A stretch of 64,000 nt of DNA, from positions 93,209 through 157,208 of the forward strand of contig VGEP01000008.1 in assembly GCA_016869215.1 (NCBI GenBank), given 5' to 3'. Source of the stretch: Alphaproteobacteria bacterium. Its GTDB lineage: Bacteria; Pseudomonadota; Alphaproteobacteria; Rhizobiales; Xanthobacteraceae. The position numbers and the translations under genes are program-made. Shown here one piece after another: positions 17,750 through 25,559 of the stretch (position 1 is the stretch's first letter; every line of letters begins with the position of its first letter). The notes beneath the pieces were generated by a model. That model saw nothing but the letters and a program-made list of their open reading frames with translations. It did no database searches and was not told the origin of the DNA.

Positions 17750-18211
17750 CTATTTTCCCGCCGACTTCGGCAGCGCCACGATCATGTCCAGTTCGATCCG
17801 CGCGCCGGGCGACGAGAGCTGGTTGATGCACACCGTGGTCGAAGCCGGCAGCCAGTCGCCGAAATAGGCGTGCATGGTCTTGTGCATGGCGTCGGCCTCG
17901 CGGAAATCGGTGAGATACTTCGTCACCTTGATGACGTCCTTCCAACTCGCGCCGACGCTGTCGAGGATCGACTGGATCGCGTTCATCGCGTTCTTCGTCT
18001 GCTCCTCGATCGAATGCGGGTGGATGTGCTCGTGATCCTGGTGCGGGTGGTTGTGGTAGAGCGGCGACGAGGTCGCGCCCGACAGGAACATCAGGTCGCA
18101 GGCGCCGACGATCTTGATGGCGGGCGCATAGGGCATTTTGTGCGCCTGCGAGGGATCGGGATGCACCGCTTCGAGCTTGAAGGTCGATTCCGGCTTGGTG
18201 TTCACGTTCAT
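17750..18211 (-). CDS. Rid-family (YjgF/YER057c/UK114) protein with His-rich loop
   Basis: A 153-residue Rid-family protein. The fold signature is clear: DLMFLSGATSSP, then NAMNAIQSILDSVGASWKDV, then the C-terminal PASTTVCINQLSSPGARIEL. In RidA deaminases an Arg in the PARS motif binds the imine substrate carboxylate; here the motif reads PAST, so that Arg is replaced. The Glu of the IELD element is kept. An unusual insertion between residues 53 and 66 contains seven His (YHNHPHQDHEHIHPHS), which could bind metal. Start ATG 18211 follows GGAGACC; the upstream in-frame extension is intergenic. It is divergent from the receptor gene at 18288 by 76 bp. The role is probably not classic enamine deamination. 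Confidence 0.88.
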   Translation of the reverse strand: MNVNTKPESTFKLEAVHPDPSQAHKMPYAPAIKIVGACDLMFLSGATSSPLYHNHPHQDHEHIHPHSIEEQTKNAMNAIQSILDSVGASWKDVIKVTKYLTDFREADAMHKTMHAYFGDWLPASTTVCINQLSSPGARIELDMIVALPKSAGK

Positions 18212-18287
18212 GGCTGGTCTCCGTTCGTTGGAGCAAGCGTAGCGCCCTGATAGACTGGCGCAACCGCGATGACGCCCAACCGCGACG

Positions 18288-19307
18288 ATGACCATGCGCC
18301 GAACCGTTTTCCCGATCGCTCTCCTGCTCGCCGCCGGAACCGGCGCGGCGCAGGCGCAGCCGTCGGTCGAGGCGTTCTACCGCGGCAAGAAGATCGAGAT
18401 GGTGATCGGCTATTCGTCCGGCGGCACCTACGACCTTTACGCCCGCCTGGTCGCCCGCCATCTCGGCAAGCACATCCCCGGCCAGCCGCTGATCGTGCCG
18501 CGCAATATGCCGGGCGCGGGCTCGCGCACGGCCGCAACCTGGCTCACCAGCATCGCACCGCGCGACGGCACCGTGCTCGCCACCGCCGACCAGTCGCTGT
18601 CCTTACAGCAGGCCGCGGGCGACACGCGGCTGAAGTTCGACACCACCAAGTTCGCCTACATCGGCAATCCGAACGTGGAGAACAACACCACCGCCGTCTG
18701 GCACACCTCGGGCATCAAGACCATCGACGACGCAAGGTTGCGCGAAGTGACCATGGGCGCGACCGGCGGCTCGACCTCGTCGCAGTATCCCAAGGCGATG
18801 AACGCGCTGCTCGGCACCAGGTTCAAGATCATCGTCGGCTATCCCGGCGGCAACGACATCAACCTCGCCATGGAGCGCGGCGAGGTCGAAGGCCGCGGCT
18901 CGAATTCCTGGGCGTCGTGGAAGGCCACGCGCCCGCAATGGCTCGCGGAGAATAAGATCGTCATCCTGGTGCAGATCGGGCTGAAGAAGGCGCCCGACCT
19001 GCCCGGCGTGCCGCTGCTGATGGACCTCGGCGCAAACGACGCCGACAAGGCGCTGCTGCGGGTGCTGTCGGCCTCGACCCAGATCGGCCGCCCGATCTTC
19101 ACCACGCCCGAGGTGCCGGCCGAGCGCGTGGCGGCGTTGCGCGCGGCGTTCGATGCCATGATCCGCGATCCGGCCTTTATCGCCGACGCCAAGCAGGGGC
19201 ACTTCGAGCTGGACCCGGTTCCGGGCGAGGCGATGCAGAAGCTCGTATCGGAGATCGTCGGGACGCCGAAGGATCAAAGCGAGCGGTTGAAGAAGATCAT
19301 CGAGTAG
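18288..19307 (+). CDS. Bug-like periplasmic solute-binding protein (long-subgroup)
   Basis: A 339-residue exported binding protein with a signal peptide (LLLAAGTGAAQAQ). It belongs to the branch of the tripartite-tricarboxylate receptor superfamily that opens the mature chain with VEAFYRGKKIEMVIGYSSGG and carries LIVPRNMPGAGSRTAATWL, GYPGGNDINLAMERGEVEGR and DPVPGEAMQKLVSEIVGTP. The paralogue at 48849 shares all these blocks. The start could be ATG 18288 or ATG 18294; neither has a strong ribosome-binding site. It is followed after 9 bp by a small unknown gene on the same strand. The ligand is unknown; neighbours (M24 protein, Rid protein, GST) suggest a small organic acid or amide. Confidence 0.9.
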   Translation: MTMRRTVFPIALLLAAGTGAAQAQPSVEAFYRGKKIEMVIGYSSGGTYDLYARLVARHLGKHIPGQPLIVPRNMPGAGSRTAATWLTSIAPRDGTVLATADQSLSLQQAAGDTRLKFDTTKFAYIGNPNVENNTTAVWHTSGIKTIDDARLREVTMGATGGSTSSQYPKAMNALLGTRFKIIVGYPGGNDINLAMERGEVEGRGSNSWASWKATRPQWLAENKIVILVQIGLKKAPDLPGVPLLMDLGANDADKALLRVLSASTQIGRPIFTTPEVPAERVAALRAAFDAMIRDPAFIADAKQGHFELDPVPGEAMQKLVSEIVGTPKDQSERLKKIIE

Positions 19308-19316
19308 GCGTTTCTC

Positions 19317-19751
19317 ATGACATTGAAGCAGGCGCTTGCGATCCTTGTCGCAAACAAATCGGCCGTCGAAGGCTCGTTCCTTCACGCGCTGCATGAGCGC
19401 GATACGTTCGACCGCGCACGCTGCCGGACGCTGATCGATGCCATGGCGGTCATCGCGGGCGCGAAGCCGAGATTGCGCGGCAGGGACGCGGGTCCGGCTG
19501 CGCTGCACGTCTACAAATATATCTTGCGGCGAATCGTCTTCCACTTCGATCCGAACGACAGCTCGGTGGTTCGCCGGCTTCCCGCGAAACATCTGGCGGA
19601 CTATCTCGAATGCCTGGACTGGGTGTTCGCCCCGGTCATCAACGGCAAGCCGGGATATGGGGCGCTGCCGGATTTCGATCATGGATTGAAGAATGCGCCG
19701 AAGGCCGGGCGCAAACGCCTGGCCCGCCGGGCTTCCAGGCGGCGCGCATAA
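19317..19751 (+). CDS. conserved-looking hypothetical protein, basic C-terminus
   Basis: A 144-residue protein I do not recognise. It is probably soluble, without a signal peptide or membrane helix. The central part (AALHVYKYILRRIVFHFDPN, then LADYLECLDWVFAPVINGKP) has a mixed helix pattern with many aromatic residues. The last 20 residues are strongly basic (Lys/Arg-rich), which could contact nucleic acid or simply be a tail. ATG 19317 is 9 bp after the receptor stop, so it is likely cotranscribed. Codon use and GC match the neighbours, which argues for a real gene. No function assigned. Confidence 0.65.
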   Translation: MTLKQALAILVANKSAVEGSFLHALHERDTFDRARCRTLIDAMAVIAGAKPRLRGRDAGPAALHVYKYILRRIVFHFDPNDSSVVRRLPAKHLADYLECLDWVFAPVINGKPGYGALPDFDHGLKNAPKAGRKRLARRASRRRA

Positions 19752-19825
19752 CCGGATTTCGCCGCTGCTTCATTCGCGCTACGATTATTCAATCTGCTCT
19801 TACGACGTGTCGGAGACAAACGCCC

Positions 19826-20470
19826 ATGGACATCGCCCTCTACTACGCCCCGATCACCTGCGCGCTCGCGCCTTACATTACGCTCACCGAGGCCGGCGCG
19901 AAGTTCGAGGTGCGGCCGCTGAACTTCCGCAAGAACCAGCACAACTCGCCCGAATACCTGAAGATCAATCCCAAGCACAAGGTCCCGCTGCTGATCGTGG
20001 ACGGGAAAATCCTGAGCGAGAGCATCGCAATCCAGACCTTCATCGCGCGCACCTTCCCGCAGGCGAAACTGCTGCCCTCCGACCCGTGGCAGGAGCTTCA
20101 GGCGATGTCGATCATGTCGTGGTGCTCGGGCGGCATCCATCCGTTCCTGGCGCGCACCAACTCGCCGCAGCGGGTGTGCGACGTGCCCGGCACCGAGGAC
20201 AGCGTCAAGAAGATCGCCGCGGCGAACCTGATGGAGCTGTTCAAGATCGCCGACGACATGCTGGCGGGCCGAGAGTTCTTCTTCGATCACTTCACCGCGC
20301 CGGACGCGCACTTTTTCTGGTGCCAGCGCAGAGCGCGGCAGTTCGAACTGGACCTGTCCGGGTTCAAGAACATCGGCGCGCATTTCGACCGCATGCTGTC
20401 GCGGCCAAGCGTGCAGAAGGTCTATGCGTTCGAGAAATCGGTGCAGGAGGAGTTCGCCAATGCGGCGTAG
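19826..20470 (+). CDS. glutathione S-transferase family protein
   Basis: A 214-residue GST. The N-terminal thioredoxin-like domain has ALYYAPITCALAPYITLTEA, KVPLLIVDG (the cis-Pro loop) and ILSESIAIQTFIA (the glutathione gamma-glutamyl-binding ES motif). The all-helical C-terminal domain follows from about residue 85. The Cys in the first helix region (PITCALAP) and the absence of an early Tyr suggest a beta-class bacterial enzyme. ATG 19826 has GGAG 11 bases upstream; the upstream extension of the frame overlaps the preceding gene and is rejected. GSTs in catabolic regions often serve isomerisation or dehalogenation steps, but no substrate is indicated. Confidence 0.9.
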   Translation: MDIALYYAPITCALAPYITLTEAGAKFEVRPLNFRKNQHNSPEYLKINPKHKVPLLIVDGKILSESIAIQTFIARTFPQAKLLPSDPWQELQAMSIMSWCSGGIHPFLARTNSPQRVCDVPGTEDSVKKIAAANLMELFKIADDMLAGREFFFDHFTAPDAHFFWCQRRARQFELDLSGFKNIGAHFDRMLSRPSVQKVYAFEKSVQEEFANAA

Positions 20471-20510
20471 CCGCTCGCGCACACGGCAGGTACCGAGAAT
20501 CAGCAGCCCT

Positions 20511-21173
20511 TCACGCGTAGAAGTGCGATGGGTCGACTTTTATCTGCAAAGGGAAATTAGCGTCGCCGTCCAAATATCCGTTGGCGAAAATCGCTATTCG
20601 CCATTCGTCCTGCTCAATGAATGGCGAAACGGGATCCTTACGTAGAACATCAGTGTCCAAGGGGTTCAAGTACAAGGGCGGATTTTCGCATAGCTGAATG
20701 GCTGCGCTGCCGATTGTTGAGCGTGACAAACATAGTGAAGTACGCTGATACGACACGGAGCCGTATCGATAGCCGTTGCACCGTATCAACGATGACGCGC
20801 GATACAGAACTTCGGCACTGAGCTTGGACAGATTTTTGATGCCAAAAGTGTGTCCGCCAAATGCGCGGATTTGTTCGGCCGAAATGCTGCTTCCATGGAG
20901 GGAAACTATGTAGTGAGGAACAATTTTCTGTCCAATGGCTCCAGGTCCAAATATTTGAATGCTCGGACCATTTTCAATCTTGAAAGACATTGGAATTGTC
21001 GGTCGGCTCGAATTGACGCCCTCAGATGTGTCGACACGGGATTGGTCTTCTATGTTTCTATAGTAGGCGTCTGACCTCAACCACAACGATCCATGTTTGA
21101 GAGTTGCATCGTACACATCGGCGTTGGTTGTCCTGAAAAGGATAGGCTCCCCAAAGTCTGCTGATATCCTCAT
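20511..21173 (-). CDS. orphan hypothetical protein, low GC (likely acquired)
   Basis: A 220-residue protein I do not recognise. It has no signal peptide or membrane helix. It begins MRISADFGEPILFRTTNADV and contains GSLWLRSDAYYRNIEDQSRV near residues 28-47, a pattern reminiscent of small phage-defence or DUF2971-like proteins, though this is only an impression. It contains several Cys and many Ser, unlike the Ala/Arg-rich neighbours. Base composition is strikingly different: two 60-base lines counted by hand are about 53% and 40% GC in a window otherwise in the mid-60s. It is flanked closely by the GST gene (convergent) and a bicupin gene (same strand). The composition points to recent horizontal transfer. 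Confidence 0.7.
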   Translation of the reverse strand: MRISADFGEPILFRTTNADVYDATLKHGSLWLRSDAYYRNIEDQSRVDTSEGVNSSRPTIPMSFKIENGPSIQIFGPGAIGQKIVPHYIVSLHGSSISAEQIRAFGGHTFGIKNLSKLSAEVLYRASSLIRCNGYRYGSVSYQRTSLCLSRSTIGSAAIQLCENPPLYLNPLDTDVLRKDPVSPFIEQDEWRIAIFANGYLDGDANFPLQIKVDPSHFYA

Positions 21174-21200
21174 ATTGGAGCTCCGTGGGCGCGCGCCTCA

Positions 21201-22418
21201 TCACTCCCTCGGCAGCTCGCCCTTGTAGTTCTTGTCGTAATACTCAGCCCGCATCCGGTTTTCGACGCCCTCGCGGATCAGCCGCTCGTCGTATTCCTTC
21301 TTGATGAAGGGATCCTCCATCCAGTACGGGATCGCGCTGCCGCCCTCGGGAATATCCATCGCCGTGTAGTCGATGTGCTGCTCGCCCGGTGGCCCCGGCT
21401 CTCGGCCCGGATTGTGCGGGCCGAACCATGCCGTGAGTCGCAGCGGCTCCTTCGACGCCCCGAAGTGCTGGTGGAACCAGCGCGCGCCGCCCGGCGCCGC
21501 CGACACCATGCCCACCGGCTCGTAGTCGACGCGCTTGATGTTCTGCGTCTTGCCGGTCGCCCACGGATTGACGCCGTCGCGCTCCGGCCACGAATAGGTG
21601 TAGCCCTTGCCCTTGATGCAGATCAGCACGGCGGCGCTGGTGTGCGCATGCGCCTTGGAGTAGCGGCCGTTCTCGTGCTGGCCGATCCAGAGATAGAACG
21701 TGTTGCCGGTCATAAACGGCTCGACACGGCGGAAGCCCGGCGAGCGGCGGTTGTCGAGCGGCAGGTCGCAGTTGACGATATCGGGCACGAAGTTGGTGCG
21801 GCGCATGGCGAGCCCGCGCACCGGGTCGGGCTCGATGTCGTCCTTGTACTTGTAGAAGTCGTCGGCGCCCGAGAAGCGGTCGCGGAACTGGTACGGGTTG
21901 TCGAACACCGCGCCGACGTTGTTGACGAGGTTCATCACGTTCGGCGCCGTGGTGCCGGCGAGCAGCAATGCCGGCGACGAACTCGCGTTGACGATGCGGT
22001 GCATCGCGTTGACGGGGATCGAGAACAGCGAGTTCTTCTGCCACTCGAACACGTGGCGCTTGTTGTCGCCGTCGAGCCAGACTTCCGTCGTGCCGCGGCC
22101 TTCGACGACAAAATAGATTTCCTCGTAAAGATGCTTCTCGGGGTTGAGCGCGCCCGCGCCCGGCACCTCGACCACGTAGCAGCCCCATTTGCCTTCGGTG
22201 CCGTGGAGCTGGATGTAGGTGCCGCGGCCGCCGGTTCGTTTCCACGGCGCAAGCGGAAGGTTCTGCACCTTGCTCACGCCGATGTCGCGGAACACCGGGA
22301 TGCCTTCGGACTCCATGAAGTTGTCGTAGGGCGTCTTCGGCCGGCCGAACTTGCCGAAGCCCGCGCGCTTGCCGCCGGTCGGCTCGTGCCAGTGCACCTG
22401 GCCGGGGACGTCATGCAT
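21201..22418 (-). CDS. bicupin protein (putative dioxygenase-like), paralogue 1
   Basis: A 405-residue protein with two cupin domains. The N-terminal cupin (about residues 70-160) has a degenerate metal motif, EKHLYEEIYFVVEGRG. The C-terminal cupin (about residues 250-350) keeps HAH in YSKAHAHTSAAVLICIKGKG and HQH in GGARWFHQHFG, which can hold a metal ion. The layout resembles gentisate dioxygenase-like bicupins, but no specific enzyme can be named. The gene 182 bp upstream on the same strand is a paralogue with the same architecture. ATG 22418 is preceded by GGAGCC. The neighbouring receptor and cupin genes suggest a ring-cleavage or hydroxy-acid pathway (inference). Confidence 0.85.
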   Translation of the reverse strand: MHDVPGQVHWHEPTGGKRAGFGKFGRPKTPYDNFMESEGIPVFRDIGVSKVQNLPLAPWKRTGGRGTYIQLHGTEGKWGCYVVEVPGAGALNPEKHLYEEIYFVVEGRGTTEVWLDGDNKRHVFEWQKNSLFSIPVNAMHRIVNASSSPALLLAGTTAPNVMNLVNNVGAVFDNPYQFRDRFSGADDFYKYKDDIEPDPVRGLAMRRTNFVPDIVNCDLPLDNRRSPGFRRVEPFMTGNTFYLWIGQHENGRYSKAHAHTSAAVLICIKGKGYTYSWPERDGVNPWATGKTQNIKRVDYEPVGMVSAAPGGARWFHQHFGASKEPLRLTAWFGPHNPGREPGPPGEQHIDYTAMDIPEGGSAIPYWMEDPFIKKEYDERLIREGVENRMRAEYYDKNYKGELPRE

Positions 22419-22452
22419 GAAGGGGCTCCAAGATTGCGGATCGGGCAGTGCG

Positions 22453-22574
22453 CTCCCTCCCCCTGAAAGGGGGAGGGTTGGGGTGGGGGTCTGGACTGGC
22501 GAATGCGCCGGCGGTGGCCGTTGACCCCCACCCGGATCGCTTCGCGATCCGACCTCCCCCTTTCAGGGGGAGGT
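22453..22574. repeat. long inverted repeat between two bicupin genes
   Basis: The element starts with CTCCCCCTGAAAGGGGGAG (22457-22475) and ends with CCTCCCCCTTTCAGGGGGAGG (22553-22573 region), each itself a hairpin and together inverted. Inside is a GGGGTGGGGG / CCCCCACCC pair and a GATCGCTTCGCGATC palindrome. It lies between the stop of the upstream bicupin gene and the start of the downstream one. It may terminate or attenuate transcription between the two. This type of element is common in intergenic regions of Hyphomicrobiales. Confidence 0.75.
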
Positions 22575-22600
22575 AGAAGTGGGCGTGGCGCGGCCCGCCT

Positions 22601-23743
22601 TCACGCATGCTCTTTCTCCTCCGCGGCAACACCCTTGCCGCCCGCGCCTTCGAGCTCCGCCGCGTAAGCGCCGTCCATCTTCGAGGTCAGGCCATTCTTG
22701 GCGAGCTCGGCAGCGAATTGCCGGCGCGTCTCCGGCTTCTCGTCGCGATAGTCGATCTGGTCGCCGCCGGCCCGCTTGCTGATCCAGGCCTTCGGCACGC
22801 CCTGCGCATTCCTGATCGCCACGCCCTCGTGCTTGAAGGCGAGATAGCGCGCCGGCGTGGTGCCGGTGTTGAAGTGCTGGTGCATCCACATGTTCGGCGG
22901 CACGATCATCGTGCCGACCTCCCACTTGTAGTAGCGCGGCTCGTCGCCCTCCGGCCACATCAGCGAGTAGCCTTCGCCCGACAGGATGATGACGTGCGCG
23001 CCCGGTCCGTGCGCGTGCGCCTTCTTGTAGGTGCCGATCGGAAACTGCGAGATGTGGCTGTTGAGCGAGGACTTCGCGAAGTTGAAGCGGATGTGCCCGC
23101 CGCCCGCGCCGCGCTCCTTCGCCGAAATCAGCGGCAGGTTCACCGCGTCCGGCACAAAGTTGGTCGCGAGCAGGAAGCCCTTGGTCTCGTCCTTCGCGGA
23201 GAAATAATCCGGCTCGCCGTTGAAGCGGCCCTTGAAGTCGTAACGGGTGCCGAAGATGAAATCCAAGTCCTCGTAGAGGTTGATCACGATCGGCGCGTTG
23301 GTCACCGACACGAAGCGCGCAGGCTCCCGGCCCGAGCCGTTGAAGTGCCGATGGTGACAATTGAGCGGGATCGCGAACAGCGCGCCGGCCTTCCACTCGA
23401 ACGTCACCCGCTGGCCCGCGTCGTTCCACACGCTGGTGGAGCCGCGGCCGTCGAGGATCATGATGGTTTCCTCGAACAACTGCCGCTGGGGCGCGAGCGA
23501 TTGGCCCGGCGGGATTTCGCAGACGTAGCAGTCGTTGGAGGTGCGCGAGGCCTCGTGGTTCATGAACACGCCGCGGCCGCCGCGGCGCGGCCAGGGCTTC
23601 AGTTCCACCGTGTGCAGGTTCTGCACATAGGTCGAGCTGATCAGGTCGAGTCCCTCGCTCTTGACCCAGCGGGTGTATGGCGTCTCCTTTTCGGCGGCGA
23701 ATTTCTTCGCCAGGTCCTCGGAAACGATGGCGTCCTTGGCCAT
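22601..23743 (-). CDS. bicupin protein (putative dioxygenase-like), paralogue 2
   Basis: A 380-residue bicupin and paralogue of the gene at 21201. The N-terminal cupin has LAPQRQLFEETIMILDGRG with no His pair. The C-terminal cupin has YKKAHAHGPGAHVIILSGEG and NMWMHQHFNTG, the same HAH...HQHF spacing as paralogue 1. Lengths and order of the domains agree. ATG 23743 is chosen because GGGAG lies 7 bases upstream and the seven residues of the longer reading are Arg-rich intergenic translation. The C-terminal 25 residues are acidic. A metal-dependent oxygenase or decarboxylase acting on a small aromatic or keto acid fits, but the substrate is unknown. It is divergent from the single-cupin gene at 24032. 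Confidence 0.85.
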   Translation of the reverse strand: MAKDAIVSEDLAKKFAAEKETPYTRWVKSEGLDLISSTYVQNLHTVELKPWPRRGGRGVFMNHEASRTSNDCYVCEIPPGQSLAPQRQLFEETIMILDGRGSTSVWNDAGQRVTFEWKAGALFAIPLNCHHRHFNGSGREPARFVSVTNAPIVINLYEDLDFIFGTRYDFKGRFNGEPDYFSAKDETKGFLLATNFVPDAVNLPLISAKERGAGGGHIRFNFAKSSLNSHISQFPIGTYKKAHAHGPGAHVIILSGEGYSLMWPEGDEPRYYKWEVGTMIVPPNMWMHQHFNTGTTPARYLAFKHEGVAIRNAQGVPKAWISKRAGGDQIDYRDEKPETRRQFAAELAKNGLTSKMDGAYAAELEGAGGKGVAAEEKEHA

Positions 23744-23951
23744 CCTTCTCTCCCGTGATCGCATTCGGGCGCGGGTCGCGGTCCCGCGACTCGACGCACG
23801 ATCCCGACGATACCGCGCTTTGGGCAGCGCCGCCCGCCGGCTTCGCGCCGGACGCTAGCACCGGCGGCGGGACCGCCGCAAATAGCGGCAGCATCGTGCG
23901 AATTTCGCTTCCGGCCGATCCGCGCCGGACGGCCCGCCGGGTGACAACGCC

Positions 23952-23982
23952 TTGCCCAACGTGCCAAGATTGCAATGGGCAA
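23952..23982. promoter_or_regulatory. inverted repeat in divergent cupin promoter region
   Basis: The 288-bp region between the two divergently read cupin genes (23743 and 24032) contains TTGCCCA (23952-23958) and TGGGCAA (23976-23982), perfect 7-base arms around a 17-base spacer. This geometry could be an operator for a dimeric regulator serving both directions. No regulator gene is nearby. The evidence is only the symmetry and the position. Confidence 0.3.
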
Positions 23983-24031
23983 GAACGACAAACGCGGCCG
24001 GAACGGTCCACGCCCCGGAGGAAACGCCTCG

Positions 24032-24445
24032 ATGTCCAGCCAGACCAAGTCTGTGCCTGAAGCCCGGACGCCCGGCGCCAAGCGCGCCGGGGCGGGCGAA
24101 TACCTGTTCGACCTCGCCAAGGTGAACCACATTCTCGGCGGACCGGACTACTCGACCGCCAACGGCGCCTGCGTCGAGGGCGACCGCATGATCGTCGGCC
24201 TGATGCGGATGCCCGCCGGCACCGGCGCGGAGGTGCATTCGCACCCGAACGAGCAATGGATCTACGTCCTGCAGGGCACGTTCAAGGGCGAAATCGATGG
24301 CAAGACCTTCGTCGCCCAGCCCGGCACCGTGGTTTACGTCCCGTCCAACGCCATGCACTCGGGCAAGGCGTCCGATGACGGCGATGTGGTGTTCTTTACC
24401 GTCAAGGATGCGTCGCACAGCCTGCACGGCATCAAGGCGGCGTGA
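24032..24445 (+). CDS. single-domain cupin protein
   Basis: A small cupin of 137 residues. The core has EVHSHPNEQWIYVLQGTFKG (His-x-His-x4-Glu style motif 1) and the second motif VVYVPSNAMHSGKA, so a three-His/one-Gln-or-Glu metal site is possible. Start ATG 24032 follows GGAGG at some distance; an alternative ATG at 23975 would add 19 basic residues. It ends 29 bp before the Bug receptor gene on the same strand and is probably its operon partner. Such small cupins commonly act as isomerases, oxalate-like decarboxylases or sensors; no choice can be made. Confidence 0.85.
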   Translation: MSSQTKSVPEARTPGAKRAGAGEYLFDLAKVNHILGGPDYSTANGACVEGDRMIVGLMRMPAGTGAEVHSHPNEQWIYVLQGTFKGEIDGKTFVAQPGTVVYVPSNAMHSGKASDDGDVVFFTVKDASHSLHGIKAA

Positions 24446-24474
24446 CAACGAGCGAATCCAAAGGGGAGGAATTC

Positions 24475-25458
24475 ATGAAGAAGCTGACACTGGCACTGCT
24501 TGCGGCCACCTGCGTCGCGGCTGCGGGTCCCGCGATGGCGCAGGACAAATATCCGTCCAAGCCCGTCCGGATCATCGTGCCATACGCGCCGGGCGGCGCC
24601 ACCGACATCACCTCGCGGCTGTTCGGCGAGCAGCTCAAGAACATCCTCGGCCAGCAGGTCGTGGTCGAGAGCAAGCCGGGCGCGTTCGGCATCATCGCCA
24701 TCGAACAGATGGCGCGCTCCAATCCCGACGGCTACACGCTGATGGTCGGCAACGTCTCGACCAACGCCATCACGCCGGTGCTGTTCAAGAGCAAGTTCAC
24801 GCTCGACTATGAAAAGAGCGTCACGTCGGTGTCGCGGCTGGTGATCTATCCGTCGTTCCTCATCACCACCACCGCCAACTTCAACGTCGGCAGCGTGAAG
24901 GACCTGGTCGACTACGCCAAGAAGAATCCGGGCAAGGTCCGCTACACCAGCGCGGGCGTCGGCTCGTTCCCGCACTTCGACATGGAGGTGTTCGCCCGGA
25001 GAGCCGGCGCCGACATGGTCCACATCCCCAACAAGACCGGCGCCGCCGGCATGATCAACGATCTCGTGGTCGGCGACGCGCAGGTCGCGATGCTGAACGC
25101 GGCGAGCGGCGCGGCGATGATCCGCGCCGGCAAGCTGCGCCCGATCGCGGTGCTGGCCGAGCAGCGGCTCAAGGACTATCCGGACGTGCCCACGCTCGCC
25201 GAAGCCGGCTTCCCCGGCGTCGGCACGCTGCACTGGCAGAGCATGATCGCACCGTCGCAGACGCCGAAGCCCGTGCTCGACACGCTGTTCAAGGCGATCC
25301 AGGAGGCCGCCAAGGCCAAGGCCCTGCAGGACGCTTTCGCCAAACAGTTCGTGGCGATCCGGCCGAACGCATCGCTCGACGAAGCCAAGACCTGGCTCGC
25401 CGGCGAACTGAACAACTGGCGCAAGATCACGTCGGAAGTGAAGATCGACATGAACTGA
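24475..25458 (+). CDS. tctC: Bug/TctC-family tripartite tricarboxylate receptor
   Basis: A 327-residue periplasmic receptor. The signal peptide KKLTLALLAATCVAAAGPAM ends at AMAQ. The family blocks are RIIVPYAPGGATDITSRLFG, ESKPGAFG, DGYTLMVGN and DYPDVPTLAEAGFPG. ATG 24475 is preceded by GGGGAGGA. It follows the cupin gene and precedes a CocE-type hydrolase and then TctB-TctA, so this is the best candidate to be the receptor of the single TctABC system in the window. The ligand is probably the ester, amide or acid acted on by the hydrolase (inference from context). Confidence 0.92.
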   Translation: MKKLTLALLAATCVAAAGPAMAQDKYPSKPVRIIVPYAPGGATDITSRLFGEQLKNILGQQVVVESKPGAFGIIAIEQMARSNPDGYTLMVGNVSTNAITPVLFKSKFTLDYEKSVTSVSRLVIYPSFLITTTANFNVGSVKDLVDYAKKNPGKVRYTSAGVGSFPHFDMEVFARRAGADMVHIPNKTGAAGMINDLVVGDAQVAMLNAASGAAMIRAGKLRPIAVLAEQRLKDYPDVPTLAEAGFPGVGTLHWQSMIAPSQTPKPVLDTLFKAIQEAAKAKALQDAFAKQFVAIRPNASLDEAKTWLAGELNNWRKITSEVKIDMN

Positions 25459-25490
25459 GCGAGCCTTTCTCGACTCGCTGCCGGCTCTCT

Positions 25491-25543
25491 CGGCCTCATG
25501 GTAAGGAGCGTTGCCAGGCAACGCGCCCCAAACCATGAGGCCG
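25491..25543. repeat. nested palindromic repeat after the tctC gene
   Basis: Perfect outer arms CGGCCTCATGGT (25491-25502) and ACCATGAGGCCG (25532-25543) enclose an inner hairpin GCGTTGCC/GGCAACGC (25508-25515 with 25517-25524). It starts 33 bp after the tctC stop. It can fold into a two-stem structure and may act as a transcript-end or RNA-stability element, although no T-run follows. Similar nested palindromes are common in Bradyrhizobium-type genomes (recollection, not checked). Confidence 0.7.
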
Positions 25544-25559
25544 CCTTCGTGAGGCGTTC

